From the NCBI RefSeq assembly GCF_003202405.1, contig NZ_QJHL01000001.1, forward strand, positions 1,178,001 to 1,242,000: DNA of 64,000 nucleotides, written 5' to 3'. The position numbers and the translations under genes are program-made. Below, piece by piece: positions 20,128 through 29,267 of this stretch. The notes under the pieces were generated by a model. The model did no database searches. It saw only the letters and a list, made by a program, of their open reading frames with translations, and had not been told where the DNA came from. Positions within the stretch are counted from its first letter, which is position 1. Each line of letters starts with the position of its first letter. Source of the DNA: Flavobacterium hydrophilum. Lineage in GTDB: Bacteria; Bacteroidota; Bacteroidia; Flavobacteriales; Flavobacteriaceae.

Positions 20128-21237
20128 ATGATTTTACAGATAAAAAAACGCCTGTCAATAATTGCATTGCTGATGATTACAGCAATTCAGTTTTCCTGTT
20201 CAAATAACGATTCTTCCGATACGCCAATTGTAGATCCACCGGCTGCCGATGATACTTTTATCAGAGCTACTGATGTTTCTTACCTTCCGGAAATGGAAGA
20301 ACGCGGAACTAAATTTTACAGCAACGGCAAAGCCGAAGACATGCTTACCACACTTAGAAATGCCGGTTGTAATACCGTCCGAATCCGTTTATGGAACAAT
20401 CCCTCAAACGGTCATTCAGGTTTTGCAGAAGTGAAAAAATTTGCAAAAAGAATCAAACAATCTGGTCTTAGAGTCTGGCTTACCGTTCATTATTCTGATC
20501 ATTGGGCAGATCCCGGAGTTCAGACTACTCCGAAAGAATGGGAAAATTTATCTTTTACAGATTTAAAAACGGCCGTTTCAGCGTATACAACAAAAATTAT
20601 TACCGAAATCAATCCTGATATTATTCAGATCGGAAACGAAATCAACAGCGGATTACTTTGGCCACAGGGAAATTTAATTAGTAACGAACAACAATGTATT
20701 GACATCTTAAAGGCAGCAAGTGCAGCCGTTCGTGCAAAAGCTCCAAATACTAAAATCATGATTCATTATGCAGGTGTAAACGGAGGAGGTACAGATTGGT
20801 TTTTCAATAAGATGAAAACCATTGATTATGATTATATCGGATTATCATACTATCCTGTTTGGCACGGAAAAGATATCAGTCAGATCAAAACAACTCTTGA
20901 TGCTTTAGGAAAAAAATACAGCAAAAGAGTCCTGATTGCTGAAACTGCTTACCCTTTTACCCTTTCGTTTAATGACTTTACCAATAATATTGTAGGAGCA
21001 GCTGATCAGTTAGTTCCAAATTATCCTGCTACACCAGCCGGACAAAGAACTTTTGTGCTTGCTGTTAGAAATCAGGTAGAATCATCAGAATTCGGACAGG
21101 GTTTTGCGTATTGGGGAGGCGAGTGGGTTGCTTTCAAAGGGCAACAGGCTACAAACGGTTCTACTTTTGAAAATCAGGCTTTATACAGTTTTGATAACAA
21201 TGCCCTATCAGTAATGCAGGCTTTCAGTAAAGACTAA
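20128..21237 (+). CDS. GH53 endo-beta-1,4-galactanase, predicted surface lipoprotein
   Basis: 369 aa. Signal peptide with lipobox (FSC) followed by SNNDSSD, an acidic stretch like the Bacteroidota surface-export signal. The remaining ~330 residues are one GH53 (alpha/beta)8 barrel: RATDVSYLPEME opening, VRIRLWNNP, WLTVHYSDHWADPG, acid/base E171 in IGNEINSG, nucleophile E272 in LIAETAYPFT, and late WGGEW. It cleaves beta-1,4-galactan inside the chain. The gene sits 3 nt ahead of a second GH53 gene. The lipoprotein signal difference between the two suggests this one acts on the cell surface, producing oligosaccharides for SusCD. Confidence 0.92.
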   Translation: MILQIKKRLSIIALLMITAIQFSCSNNDSSDTPIVDPPAADDTFIRATDVSYLPEMEERGTKFYSNGKAEDMLTTLRNAGCNTVRIRLWNNPSNGHSGFAEVKKFAKRIKQSGLRVWLTVHYSDHWADPGVQTTPKEWENLSFTDLKTAVSAYTTKIITEINPDIIQIGNEINSGLLWPQGNLISNEQQCIDILKAASAAVRAKAPNTKIMIHYAGVNGGGTDWFFNKMKTIDYDYIGLSYYPVWHGKDISQIKTTLDALGKKYSKRVLIAETAYPFTLSFNDFTNNIVGAADQLVPNYPATPAGQRTFVLAVRNQVESSEFGQGFAYWGGEWVAFKGQQATNGSTFENQALYSFDNNALSVMQAFSKD

Positions 21238-21240
21238 AAC

Positions 21241-22272
21241 ATGAAAAAATCACTTAAAATTATATCTTTTTTGATGATAACTGCCGTTTTATTTACTTCA
21301 TGTAAATCTAAAATGGCAAGCCTGAAAGATTCTTTTTCAAAAGGAGCAGATGTAGGCTGGTTACCTCAAATGGAAGCAACAGGTTATAAATTTTATGATG
21401 TAGACGGTTCTCAAAAAGACTGTCTGCAATTATTAAAAGATCGTGGAATCAATACAATTCGTTTAAGAGTCTGGGTAAATCCAAATGATGATAAAGCCAG
21501 CGGACACTGCAGTCCGGAAGAAACAGTTGTCATGGCTGTTCGTGCCCAAAAATTAGGAATGCGCATCATGATTAATTTTCATTACAGTGATTCGTGGGCA
21601 GATCCCGGCAAACAAAATAAACCGGCAGCCTGGGCAAAACATTCTTTTCCTGAATTGTTAACAGATGTTTACAATCATACCTATGATGTACTGAAATTGT
21701 TGAAAAAAGCAGGAGTTACACCGGAATGGGTTCAGGTTGGAAATGAAATTCCAAGTGGTATGCTTTGGCCGGAAGGACATACAGACAACTTTGCTCAATT
21801 GGCGCAATTACTGAATAAAGGATATGAGGCTACAAAAGCTGTAGATTCAAAAATTAAAGTAATTGTACATTTGGACGAAGGAAACAAGAACGAAAAATTC
21901 AGATGGTTTTTTGACAAAGCAACAGAACTGAATGTAAAATACGATATAATTGGTCTTTCGTACTACCCGTTTTGGCTAAAAACAGATTATAAAGAAAACA
22001 TTGCCGATTTAGAAAATAATCTGAAAGATATGGCTTCCCGTTACAATAAAGAAGTGATGGTGGTCGAAGTTGGCGGTGATTATACATTAGTAGAAAATAC
22101 TAAAGAAATGCTTGAAGCAACTATAAAATCCGTAAAAAATGTTCCTAATAATAAAGGTTTGGGCGTTATTTACTGGGAACCACAAGGCGAAAAAAGCTGG
22201 AGTGGTTATCAGTTAAACGCCTGGCTTCCTGACGGAAAACCATCTCCGGCACTGGATGCTTTCAAAAATTAA
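21241..22272 (+). CDS. GH53 endo-beta-1,4-galactanase, predicted periplasmic lipoprotein
   Basis: 343 aa. Lipobox TSC is followed by KSKM rather than acidic residues, so retention in the periplasm is more likely than surface display. GH53 barrel motifs are complete: KGADVGWLPQME, LRVWVNP, NFHYSDSWADPG, acid/base E169 in VGNEIPSG, nucleophile E276 in VVEVGG, and VIYWEPQ. It is clearly a paralogue of the preceding gene but diverged along the whole length, so the pair is not a recent duplication. It probably shortens imported galacto-oligosaccharides before the GH2 enzyme acts. Confidence 0.92.
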   Translation: MKKSLKIISFLMITAVLFTSCKSKMASLKDSFSKGADVGWLPQMEATGYKFYDVDGSQKDCLQLLKDRGINTIRLRVWVNPNDDKASGHCSPEETVVMAVRAQKLGMRIMINFHYSDSWADPGKQNKPAAWAKHSFPELLTDVYNHTYDVLKLLKKAGVTPEWVQVGNEIPSGMLWPEGHTDNFAQLAQLLNKGYEATKAVDSKIKVIVHLDEGNKNEKFRWFFDKATELNVKYDIIGLSYYPFWLKTDYKENIADLENNLKDMASRYNKEVMVVEVGGDYTLVENTKEMLEATIKSVKNVPNNKGLGVIYWEPQGEKSWSGYQLNAWLPDGKPSPALDAFKN

Positions 22273-22356
22273 ATAAACAATAAAATTTTGCCATTAAAGA
22301 TTAAGTGATTTAAACTTTATGGACTTAATTTCGTAATGGTAAAAATTAAACAGAAA

Positions 22357-24789
22357 ATGAAACTAATTTTTAAGTCAATATTATTCTTATTGCCACTGAT
22401 TTTTTCTTCGGGAAAAATGATGTCACAAACGGTCATTTTAAAAGACAACTGGCGCTTTTCTAAAGAAGTAAAAGAAGATGCTTTTTCTGTAGGTTATGAT
22501 ACTTCGAAATGGGAGAAAGTCAGTGTTCCTCACGATTGGGCTATTTACGGACCTTTTGATAAAGAATGGGACAAACAGGTTTCGGCAATTGTACAAAACG
22601 GAGAAAAAATTCCGACTGAAAAAACGGGTCGTACCGGATCGCTTCCTCATATTGGAACAGGCTGGTATCGAAATACATTTAGGCTTCCGGAATTTAAAAA
22701 AGGAAAAAAAGCACTTCTTGTTTTTGAAGGCGCTATGAGCGAACCGCAGGTTTTTTTAAATGGAAAACAGATAGGGAAATGGGGGTATGGCTACAGCTAT
22801 TTTTCTATTGATATTACCAATGAACTTCTTGTTGGATCAGAAAATCTATTGGCTGTAAAACTAACTAATTTGCCATTTTCATCAAGATGGTATCCAGGAG
22901 CGGGTCTTTACAGAAAGGTTAGTGTTGTGGTAACTGAGGAGGAAAGCTTTACTCAATGGGGCACTTTTATTACCACTCCGGACATGAAAGACAATAATGC
23001 CGTTGTGGATATTAAAGCGGAGTTTCATGGCAGTAATTTGTCGATGGAAACCCAAATAAAGGATGCAGATAATAAGGTAATAGCGACACAAAAAACTGCA
23101 GAAACAAAAGAGGGGAAATTCCATCAAATAATTTCAGTTGGCAAGCCTAATTTGTGGAGCCCTGAAACACCTTATCTCTACACAGCTGTAACCAAATTAT
23201 ATGCTGCTGACGGAACTTTAAAAGATGAACAAAAGATAAAATTTGGTATACGATATATTAAATACGAACCCCACATAGGATTTAGCCTTAACGGAAAAAT
23301 AACCAAATTTAAGGGAGTTTGTCTTCACCATGATTTAGGACCTCTTGGTGCGGCAGTAAACAAAGCAGCACTTAAAAGACAGCTTACAATTCTAAAAGAT
23401 ATGGGATGTAACGCAATCCGGAGTTCTCATAACATGCCTTCTTTTGAACAGCTTGAATTGGCTGACGAAATGGGATTTATGTTCCTTGCTGAAAGTTTTG
23501 ATGAATGGGCAAAACCAAAAGTAGAAAACGGATACCATCGCTTTTTTGAAGAATATGCAGAAAAAGATATTGTGAACTTAGTGAAAGCCACACGAAACCA
23601 TCCTTGTATTGTAATGTGGAGTTCAGGTAATGAAGTTCCGGATCAATGGGGAGCTGAAGGGGTAAAACGTGCCAGATGGCTGCAGGACATTTTTCATCGT
23701 GAAGATTCTACAAGACCTGTGACTGTTGGTATGGATCAGGTAAAAGCAACTATGGAATCTGGTTTTGGAGCTTTGCTGGATATTCCGGGATTAAATTACA
23801 GGGTTCATCTTTATGAAGAAGCGTATAAAACATTCCCGCAAGGATTTATTTTAGGTTCAGAAACAGCTTCAACAGTAAGTTCAAGAGGAATTTATAAGTT
23901 TCCTGTAGTTCAGGAAAAAAACAAACAATATGATGATTTTCAAAGTTCTTCGTATGATCTTGAAGCCTGCAGCTGGTCAAATGTTCCTGATGATGATTTT
24001 GTGCTTCAGGATGATAAACCGTGGGTTATTGGCGAATTTGTCTGGACAGGTTTTGATTATTTAGGAGAGCCTACGCCTTATGATGAAAAATGGCCGTCAA
24101 GAAGTTCTTATTTTGGAATTTCAGATTTAGCAGGGCTTCCTAAAGACCGTTTTTACCTTTACAGAAGCAGATGGAATACAGAGGATAAAACGCTACACAT
24201 ACTGCCACACTGGAACTGGAAAGGAAGAGAAGGCGAAATTACGCCGGTTTTTGTTTACACGAACTACGACAGTGCTGAGCTTTTTGTAAACGGAAAAAGT
24301 ATGGGGATTCAGAAAAAAAACAATTCTACTCCGCAAAACCGTTACCGCCTGATGTGGAACGATGTGAAATATGAGCCTGGAACGGTAAAAGTTGTAGCAT
24401 TTGATTCGAATGGAAAAATAGCAGCACAAAGTGAGGTTAAAACAGCCGGAGATCCGTATAAAATTATTCTTGAAGCAGACCGTAAAACGATTAAAGCTGA
24501 TGGAGAGGATATCTCTTTTGTCACGGTTTCGGTAGTAGATAAAAACGGAATTCCATGCCCTACGGCAACTAATGAACTACAATTTAAAGTAACCGGAGCT
24601 GCAACTTACAGGGCTGCTTGTAATGGAGATGCTACATCATTAGAAGTATTTCATCAGGATCATATGAAACTTTTCAGTGGTAAACTGGTAGTTTTGGTTA
24701 AAGCAGTCAAAACTCCAGGCGCAATCAAATTGGAAGTAACAGGTAAAGGACTTCAGAAAGGAAAAATAAATTTGAAGTCTGAGCATTAA
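22357..24789 (+). CDS. GH2 beta-galactosidase
   Basis: 810 aa from the ATG at 22357; an in-frame ATG at 22336 would add seven charged residues in front of the signal peptide, so the later start is preferred. Signal peptide (to about MMSQ) indicates periplasmic location. Order: GH2 sugar-binding jelly roll (VPHDWAIYGPF, GTGWYRNTF), immunoglobulin-like domain, TIM barrel with acid/base E426 in WSSGNEVPD and nucleophile E560 in GEFVWTGFDYLGEP, then C-terminal beta domains resembling DUF4982 and a bacterial Ig-like domain. Exo-hydrolysis of terminal beta-galactose is the expected reaction and fits the two GH53 enzymes upstream. Other GH2 specificities cannot be excluded, but context strongly favours galactose. 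Confidence 0.88.
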   Translation: MKLIFKSILFLLPLIFSSGKMMSQTVILKDNWRFSKEVKEDAFSVGYDTSKWEKVSVPHDWAIYGPFDKEWDKQVSAIVQNGEKIPTEKTGRTGSLPHIGTGWYRNTFRLPEFKKGKKALLVFEGAMSEPQVFLNGKQIGKWGYGYSYFSIDITNELLVGSENLLAVKLTNLPFSSRWYPGAGLYRKVSVVVTEEESFTQWGTFITTPDMKDNNAVVDIKAEFHGSNLSMETQIKDADNKVIATQKTAETKEGKFHQIISVGKPNLWSPETPYLYTAVTKLYAADGTLKDEQKIKFGIRYIKYEPHIGFSLNGKITKFKGVCLHHDLGPLGAAVNKAALKRQLTILKDMGCNAIRSSHNMPSFEQLELADEMGFMFLAESFDEWAKPKVENGYHRFFEEYAEKDIVNLVKATRNHPCIVMWSSGNEVPDQWGAEGVKRARWLQDIFHREDSTRPVTVGMDQVKATMESGFGALLDIPGLNYRVHLYEEAYKTFPQGFILGSETASTVSSRGIYKFPVVQEKNKQYDDFQSSSYDLEACSWSNVPDDDFVLQDDKPWVIGEFVWTGFDYLGEPTPYDEKWPSRSSYFGISDLAGLPKDRFYLYRSRWNTEDKTLHILPHWNWKGREGEITPVFVYTNYDSAELFVNGKSMGIQKKNNSTPQNRYRLMWNDVKYEPGTVKVVAFDSNGKIAAQSEVKTAGDPYKIILEADRKTIKADGEDISFVTVSVVDKNGIPCPTATNELQFKVTGAATYRAACNGDATSLEVFHQDHMKLFSGKLVVLVKAVKTPGAIKLEVTGKGLQKGKINLKSEH

Positions 24790-24914
24790 TAATTTAGTAT
24801 TATCCGAAACTCAATTCCTTTTTTTATATAATTGTGGTCGCTAAAATTGAAAAAATGACTAAATAAAAAGAACCAGACAGAAGTAGACTGTCCCCAAAAA
24901 AATAGAGTAATTTA

Positions 24915-24975
24915 TAGTAAATCTAAAAAAAATGAGCCCGATATTATATCGGGCTCATTTTTTTTAGATTTACTA
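24915..24975. terminator. Bidirectional terminator with 29-bp perfect arms
   Basis: Perfect inverted repeat of 29 bp per arm (24915-24943 and 24947-24975) with a 3-nt loop. A GC-rich core (gagcccga) is flanked by A8 and T8 tracts, so it can terminate transcription in both directions. It lies between the convergent GH2 gene and the GMC oxidoreductase gene. Confidence 0.95.
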
Positions 24976-25025
24976 TTGCTAATACATTTAGCTATTTCGA
25001 TGTCAATTTTAATTCTTGACTTCCA

Positions 25026-27359
25026 TTAAAAAAAAGTTTCCCAAACTTCTCCTGCAAATAGTTTTCCAAATTTAGTGACAGCATTTATGCATTCTTTATT
25101 ATTATCAGGATAAATAGCTTTCATAGTTTGAAGCTGCTTCATGAAATCCCCTATTGCTATTTTCAAAATTCCTTTTCCAATGGTATTATTTTTATTATCA
25201 TCCTCATACACTGTTATATAAAGTGTGGTTGTGTCAGCCCATAAATCAAAACCTTTGTCGTCTCTTATGTCTTTGAAGCCATAGAAGGAATAAGAGCGTC
25301 CCTCATAAGTTCTAAGCTGCATGGCATATTTCATTAGTTTTGTTTTTACATTGTTCTCATCTTTTACAAATAAATTAAAAATTCCGTTGGTAACTGTAAT
25401 AGGATGTTTAGATAGGGCAGGACAATTAACCGTTCCAATCATACCAGCCTTATGATCGCTATCTGCTGTAAAGGCTTCAATATCCTGCGATTGAATGGTT
25501 AATGTAAAGTCAAATGGCGAATTGTTTTTTTCTCCTTCATCATATCCCTTTTTGAAATCCTCCTTTTCATTAAGTGAAATAAAACCACGCATAGTTTCTG
25601 TAAACGAAACTCCAACTTCATATTCTTTCAAAGGTGATATTGTAATCTTTTTAAATTCATAATCCATTGTTTTTTGATTGGCCTCAACAATGATTTTGGA
25701 ATTCCGTTCAGCTAAAGCAGAAATGGTCAATAGAGGATTTGTTCCCAAAGGACGCGGAATTATTGATCCATCCATTACATACAATCCCTGATGTAAATCT
25801 GTGTTATTCGTATTGCTGTAAACCTGGCCACAGTGATTGGTAACACTTGTTGCCGGATTATCACCCATTATACAGCCACCCAATGGATGTACGGTTACCA
25901 TATCGTAATTTGTAAGCTTATTCCATTGCGGATTAGGCATGTATGTTCCGCCTAAGGCTTTTGTTGCCTCCTGAAGCTTGCTATTTACTTTCTGAAAAAT
26001 TTTTTGTTTGCCCACGTCAGGCCAGTTTATTTCAAGTCTGTTATTTTCTAATTGCATTGAACCGTTGCCGTCGTCATGTGTCATGACTAAGTATACTTGT
26101 GTATGATTTAAAGAACCGAAGTAAGGGCCTTTGAAAATACTTGTAGCTTCTCTCTTTTGTTCGGCTACCCAATCCTGCCAATTTTCATCCGCATGGTTTA
26201 CAAAAAATTTAGAGAGTGAAGTAAAAGCATTGGTAAGTATTGGCGATATAGGACCAGGTATGCTTCCTTCTTCAAGTGTCATTCCATCATCGAGAATATC
26301 TCTTTTACGCATGTCAATTATTGACGTAATACAGGGACCGACAGGCTCTTTGTCTTTGTCAGCATGATATTTTCCTAAACCAATGCCATTCATTTTGACA
26401 TCATTATTATATCCAAAACCCAGTACATCACCATTACCGGTAAAATGTTTACCAATTGCAGGTGAAACAGTTAGGCCTTTTTCGCGCGAGCGTAATAATA
26501 TTTCTGTACTTCCTAAAGAACCTGCAGATAAAATCACATTATCAGAAGTTATACATAGGGGAGGTGCATCAAATTTTTCACGGCCGACATGGTAAGAGTC
26601 AAAATAAACCAGCCATTTATTGTCTTTACGCTCTATATATTGAACACCTGTTTCGCAAAAAATCTCTGCACCGTAATTTACAGCATCAGGAAGATAATTC
26701 AAAGTAAGCATATTTTTTGCACTATGGTTACATCCTGTCACACAATCTCCGCAGTTGTTGCATTTTTTTTGTTCTACCCCTACATGATTCAATTCACCGT
26801 TATATTCGAAATTAACATTAAGGTCAAGATATCTGAATTCTTCTTTCATAGCAGCTGCCGAAGCCTTCATTCCCTTTGTTTTGGCAAGTTCAGGATAACC
26901 TGGTGTGTTTTCAGGATAAGGAGAAGGTTTGAGCATTTGTTTTGCTTTTTGATATCCTTCCTTAAGAGATTGCATATCATTTCTAATAGCTGCCGGCCAT
27001 CTTAAATCTTCAAAAACCCGAGGTTCAGGTTCTATGGAAACATTGGCATTTACATTAGAAGTACCCCCCAATGCACAGCCTTTGAAAACACTCATTTCTT
27101 TCCCCATATAAAACTCATACAAGCCGGTTTTATTGCCGATGTGTTTATTATCGGTATTCACCTGCATTTCTTTTACAGCATCATCTAAGTCTTCCGGGTA
27201 TTCGCCAGGTCTGAATTCTTTCCCTTTTTCTAAAAGACAAACCTGAATACCGGCACGCGATAGGCGGGATGCGGCAATACTTCCGCCATAACCTGAACCG
27301 ATAATGATAAAGGGATAATGCGATTTAATTGACGTAATTGGTTTTGATAGACGTTTCAT
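25026..27359 (-). CDS. ChoD-like GMC family oxidoreductase
   Basis: 777 aa. N-terminal FAD-binding motif IIGSGYGGSIAASR (~20-33). Central HPLGGC and MDGSIIP..LGTNP..T are the conserved C-terminal half of GMC/cholesterol oxidase-type flavoenzymes. A CxxCxxCxxxC cluster (C200, C203, C206, C210) followed by NHSAKN is seen. The last ~200 residues form a beta-rich extension (GTVNCPALSKHPIT, FYGFKDIRDDKGFDLW, TTTLYITVY) that I recall from mycobacterial ChoD-type and multidomain actinobacterial oxidoreductases, where it can precede an alpha/beta hydrolase in one chain. No signal peptide, so cytoplasmic or peripheral to the membrane. It is the last gene of a nine-gene operon; only 2 nt separate it from the gene before. 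The substrate is probably a hydroxylated lipid; sterol is not demonstrated. Confidence 0.82.
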   Translation of the reverse strand: MKRLSKPITSIKSHYPFIIIGSGYGGSIAASRLSRAGIQVCLLEKGKEFRPGEYPEDLDDAVKEMQVNTDNKHIGNKTGLYEFYMGKEMSVFKGCALGGTSNVNANVSIEPEPRVFEDLRWPAAIRNDMQSLKEGYQKAKQMLKPSPYPENTPGYPELAKTKGMKASAAAMKEEFRYLDLNVNFEYNGELNHVGVEQKKCNNCGDCVTGCNHSAKNMLTLNYLPDAVNYGAEIFCETGVQYIERKDNKWLVYFDSYHVGREKFDAPPLCITSDNVILSAGSLGSTEILLRSREKGLTVSPAIGKHFTGNGDVLGFGYNNDVKMNGIGLGKYHADKDKEPVGPCITSIIDMRKRDILDDGMTLEEGSIPGPISPILTNAFTSLSKFFVNHADENWQDWVAEQKREATSIFKGPYFGSLNHTQVYLVMTHDDGNGSMQLENNRLEINWPDVGKQKIFQKVNSKLQEATKALGGTYMPNPQWNKLTNYDMVTVHPLGGCIMGDNPATSVTNHCGQVYSNTNNTDLHQGLYVMDGSIIPRPLGTNPLLTISALAERNSKIIVEANQKTMDYEFKKITISPLKEYEVGVSFTETMRGFISLNEKEDFKKGYDEGEKNNSPFDFTLTIQSQDIEAFTADSDHKAGMIGTVNCPALSKHPITVTNGIFNLFVKDENNVKTKLMKYAMQLRTYEGRSYSFYGFKDIRDDKGFDLWADTTTLYITVYEDDNKNNTIGKGILKIAIGDFMKQLQTMKAIYPDNNKECINAVTKFGKLFAGEVWETFF

Positions 27360-27361
27360 GT

Positions 27362-29242
27362 TTAGTTATTTTTAATGGTGATTGGTGGTTCTATTAAAAA
27401 AACTTCAGGAGCATCATCTGAAGTGAATGTGATATCTTTTTGTGTTTCATCTTGTTTCCATTTCCTAACAACTTTTTTTATTCCAATAGGATAAATGGTA
27501 AGATCGCCATCGCTGTTAATATGAATTCTGAGGAAATTTTTATAATGCTGATATGAAAAAGAAGAGGAAGCTTCAGTAATATGAATGTTGAAAAAATAGC
27601 CGCTTATAAATAAATAGATTCCCATAAAGAGTCCATTTAGGAATGCACCTGAAAAAAAACAATATGTTATGGCAATAAAAATTTTACAAGTCTTATCTAT
27701 TTCGAAAGAAGTGCAATAAAAAAAATCCTGAGCAATGTATACTGAAAAAAAGATTGCCGCCAAATGAAGTTTTCCGTGAATAAAGCCCCAGAGATAAAAC
27801 CATTTTGTACGTTCTGTATCTGTAAAAAGAGTGAAGCCCGCCAATACCAATCCTGACATAAAAAGAAACACCGGATGATAAATGGTGCCTTTAAAAAGAT
27901 TTAAGGTATAAGAGCAAAAACCTGAAAAAAATGGCTGAACGAATGTACTGTCGGTAATATGATCAAATACAACTATATTCCATAAAAAAAGCAATGCAAG
28001 AAATCCCATAAGCATGCAAAAGAACTTATTGAAATAAGGAAAAAGCAAGTTCAAAAAAATCAGTTTTTTAGAAAGTTTTCTGGAAGGAAAAGTCATTTCG
28101 AGATTCGGATATGATTTTAGTGTGGATTTCATAAAATCGTAATCTTCACTTAATTTATCCAATGATTTAGGAAGCATATGGGTTGTATGCATAAAAGCAC
28201 CTCCACCGCCAGCAGTAAACAAATGATTGCATTCTGTTTTATTTCCTCCCTCTTCCATCAAGCGTTCTTCTGAATATCGGGAATAATGATGAAGGTCTCC
28301 GGTAAGGGTTGCTGCAATTTTAAATTTCTTCCCTATTTTATTATAAGAGTCAGCCGTGATATATATTTCCTCAAAATATTTCAGACGCTTATAGGTTTCA
28401 TCATTACATTTTACTTGTTTGTATACCCAGCTTGGCTCTGCGGTGCATAAAATGACTTTGCTGTCAGGGGGCATATTTTCTTTTGCGATTCTTTCAAAGT
28501 AAAGTTTTTGCTGCTCATCAATATCTGCGTTAAGTTGTATGTCTATTCCCCACAGCCAGTAATTGTGAGGCAGTTTAATAGCAAAATAACTTCTCTTTTG
28601 TTTCGTAATCCAGTTTCCAAACCAGCGTACCTGGGCAAAAAGTTTCATGAAATTGGTTAGTCCGTCATACCAGTCGTGATTACCAGGAATGGCGTACATT
28701 ACAGGTCTTTCATTTTCTGGTGGTCTTTGGTCATTAGGAATATTGTGTGCTGCGCTGAAAGGAATTTTAAATCGATTTGTATAATCATCCATGCCTGGAG
28801 TTGGATATACCTGATCTCCACCCAATATTAACAGATTTCCTGATTTTAATTTTTCGGTTCCCTCTTTTTTAAGCGCTTCAACCCGCGTTTGTTTTTCTGC
28901 GGTTTTTCTGTCAGGTGTTAACTCATAACTTGGCTGTAGTTTTAATGATAAATCTTTTGCCACAAGAGAAGCTACCGTATAAGTCGGATTAAATCCGTCA
29001 CCTGTATCAGAAATATAATCAATCCATATTTCATTTAATGCAGTTTCGGTTTTATCTGAGTTTTCTTTTACTGAATGATCATAGAATGTATTTTTAGGAT
29101 CAAGAGCTGCTTCAAGTTCACGTTTATCTGCATAATTTGCAAAAGTTCCTGAAATAACTGTTCTCAAAGCCGTTGATGCAAGAATAGAAGGTTGGTACCA
29201 ATTGACCATCTTTGGCTGAATGTATTTTTTTTGTGAACTCAT
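27362..29242 (-). CDS. Membrane-anchored calcineurin-type metallophosphoesterase
   Basis: 626 aa. The N-terminal ~370 residues carry the metallophosphoesterase signature: SDTGDGF, GGDQVYP, GNHDWYD, and later LTGDLHHYSRY plus a glycine-rich FTAGGGGAFMHTTH. The C-terminal part has about five to six hydrophobic segments (for example FCMLMGFLALLFLWNIVVF and IFIAITYCFFSGAFLNGLF) and then a ~70-residue basic soluble tail. The catalytic domain therefore sits on a membrane platform, presumably facing the cytoplasm since no signal peptide is visible. The substrate is unknown; in an operon with a phospholipase and lipid-type oxidoreductase, a phospholipid head group is a reasonable guess. Tightly coupled to neighbours (2 and 25 nt). 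Confidence 0.78.
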   Translation of the reverse strand: MSSQKKYIQPKMVNWYQPSILASTALRTVISGTFANYADKRELEAALDPKNTFYDHSVKENSDKTETALNEIWIDYISDTGDGFNPTYTVASLVAKDLSLKLQPSYELTPDRKTAEKQTRVEALKKEGTEKLKSGNLLILGGDQVYPTPGMDDYTNRFKIPFSAAHNIPNDQRPPENERPVMYAIPGNHDWYDGLTNFMKLFAQVRWFGNWITKQKRSYFAIKLPHNYWLWGIDIQLNADIDEQQKLYFERIAKENMPPDSKVILCTAEPSWVYKQVKCNDETYKRLKYFEEIYITADSYNKIGKKFKIAATLTGDLHHYSRYSEERLMEEGGNKTECNHLFTAGGGGAFMHTTHMLPKSLDKLSEDYDFMKSTLKSYPNLEMTFPSRKLSKKLIFLNLLFPYFNKFFCMLMGFLALLFLWNIVVFDHITDSTFVQPFFSGFCSYTLNLFKGTIYHPVFLFMSGLVLAGFTLFTDTERTKWFYLWGFIHGKLHLAAIFFSVYIAQDFFYCTSFEIDKTCKIFIAITYCFFSGAFLNGLFMGIYLFISGYFFNIHITEASSSFSYQHYKNFLRIHINSDGDLTIYPIGIKKVVRKWKQDETQKDITFTSDDAPEVFLIEPPITIKNN

Positions 29243-29267
29243 ATCTGTAATTTAAGATGTATGATAT

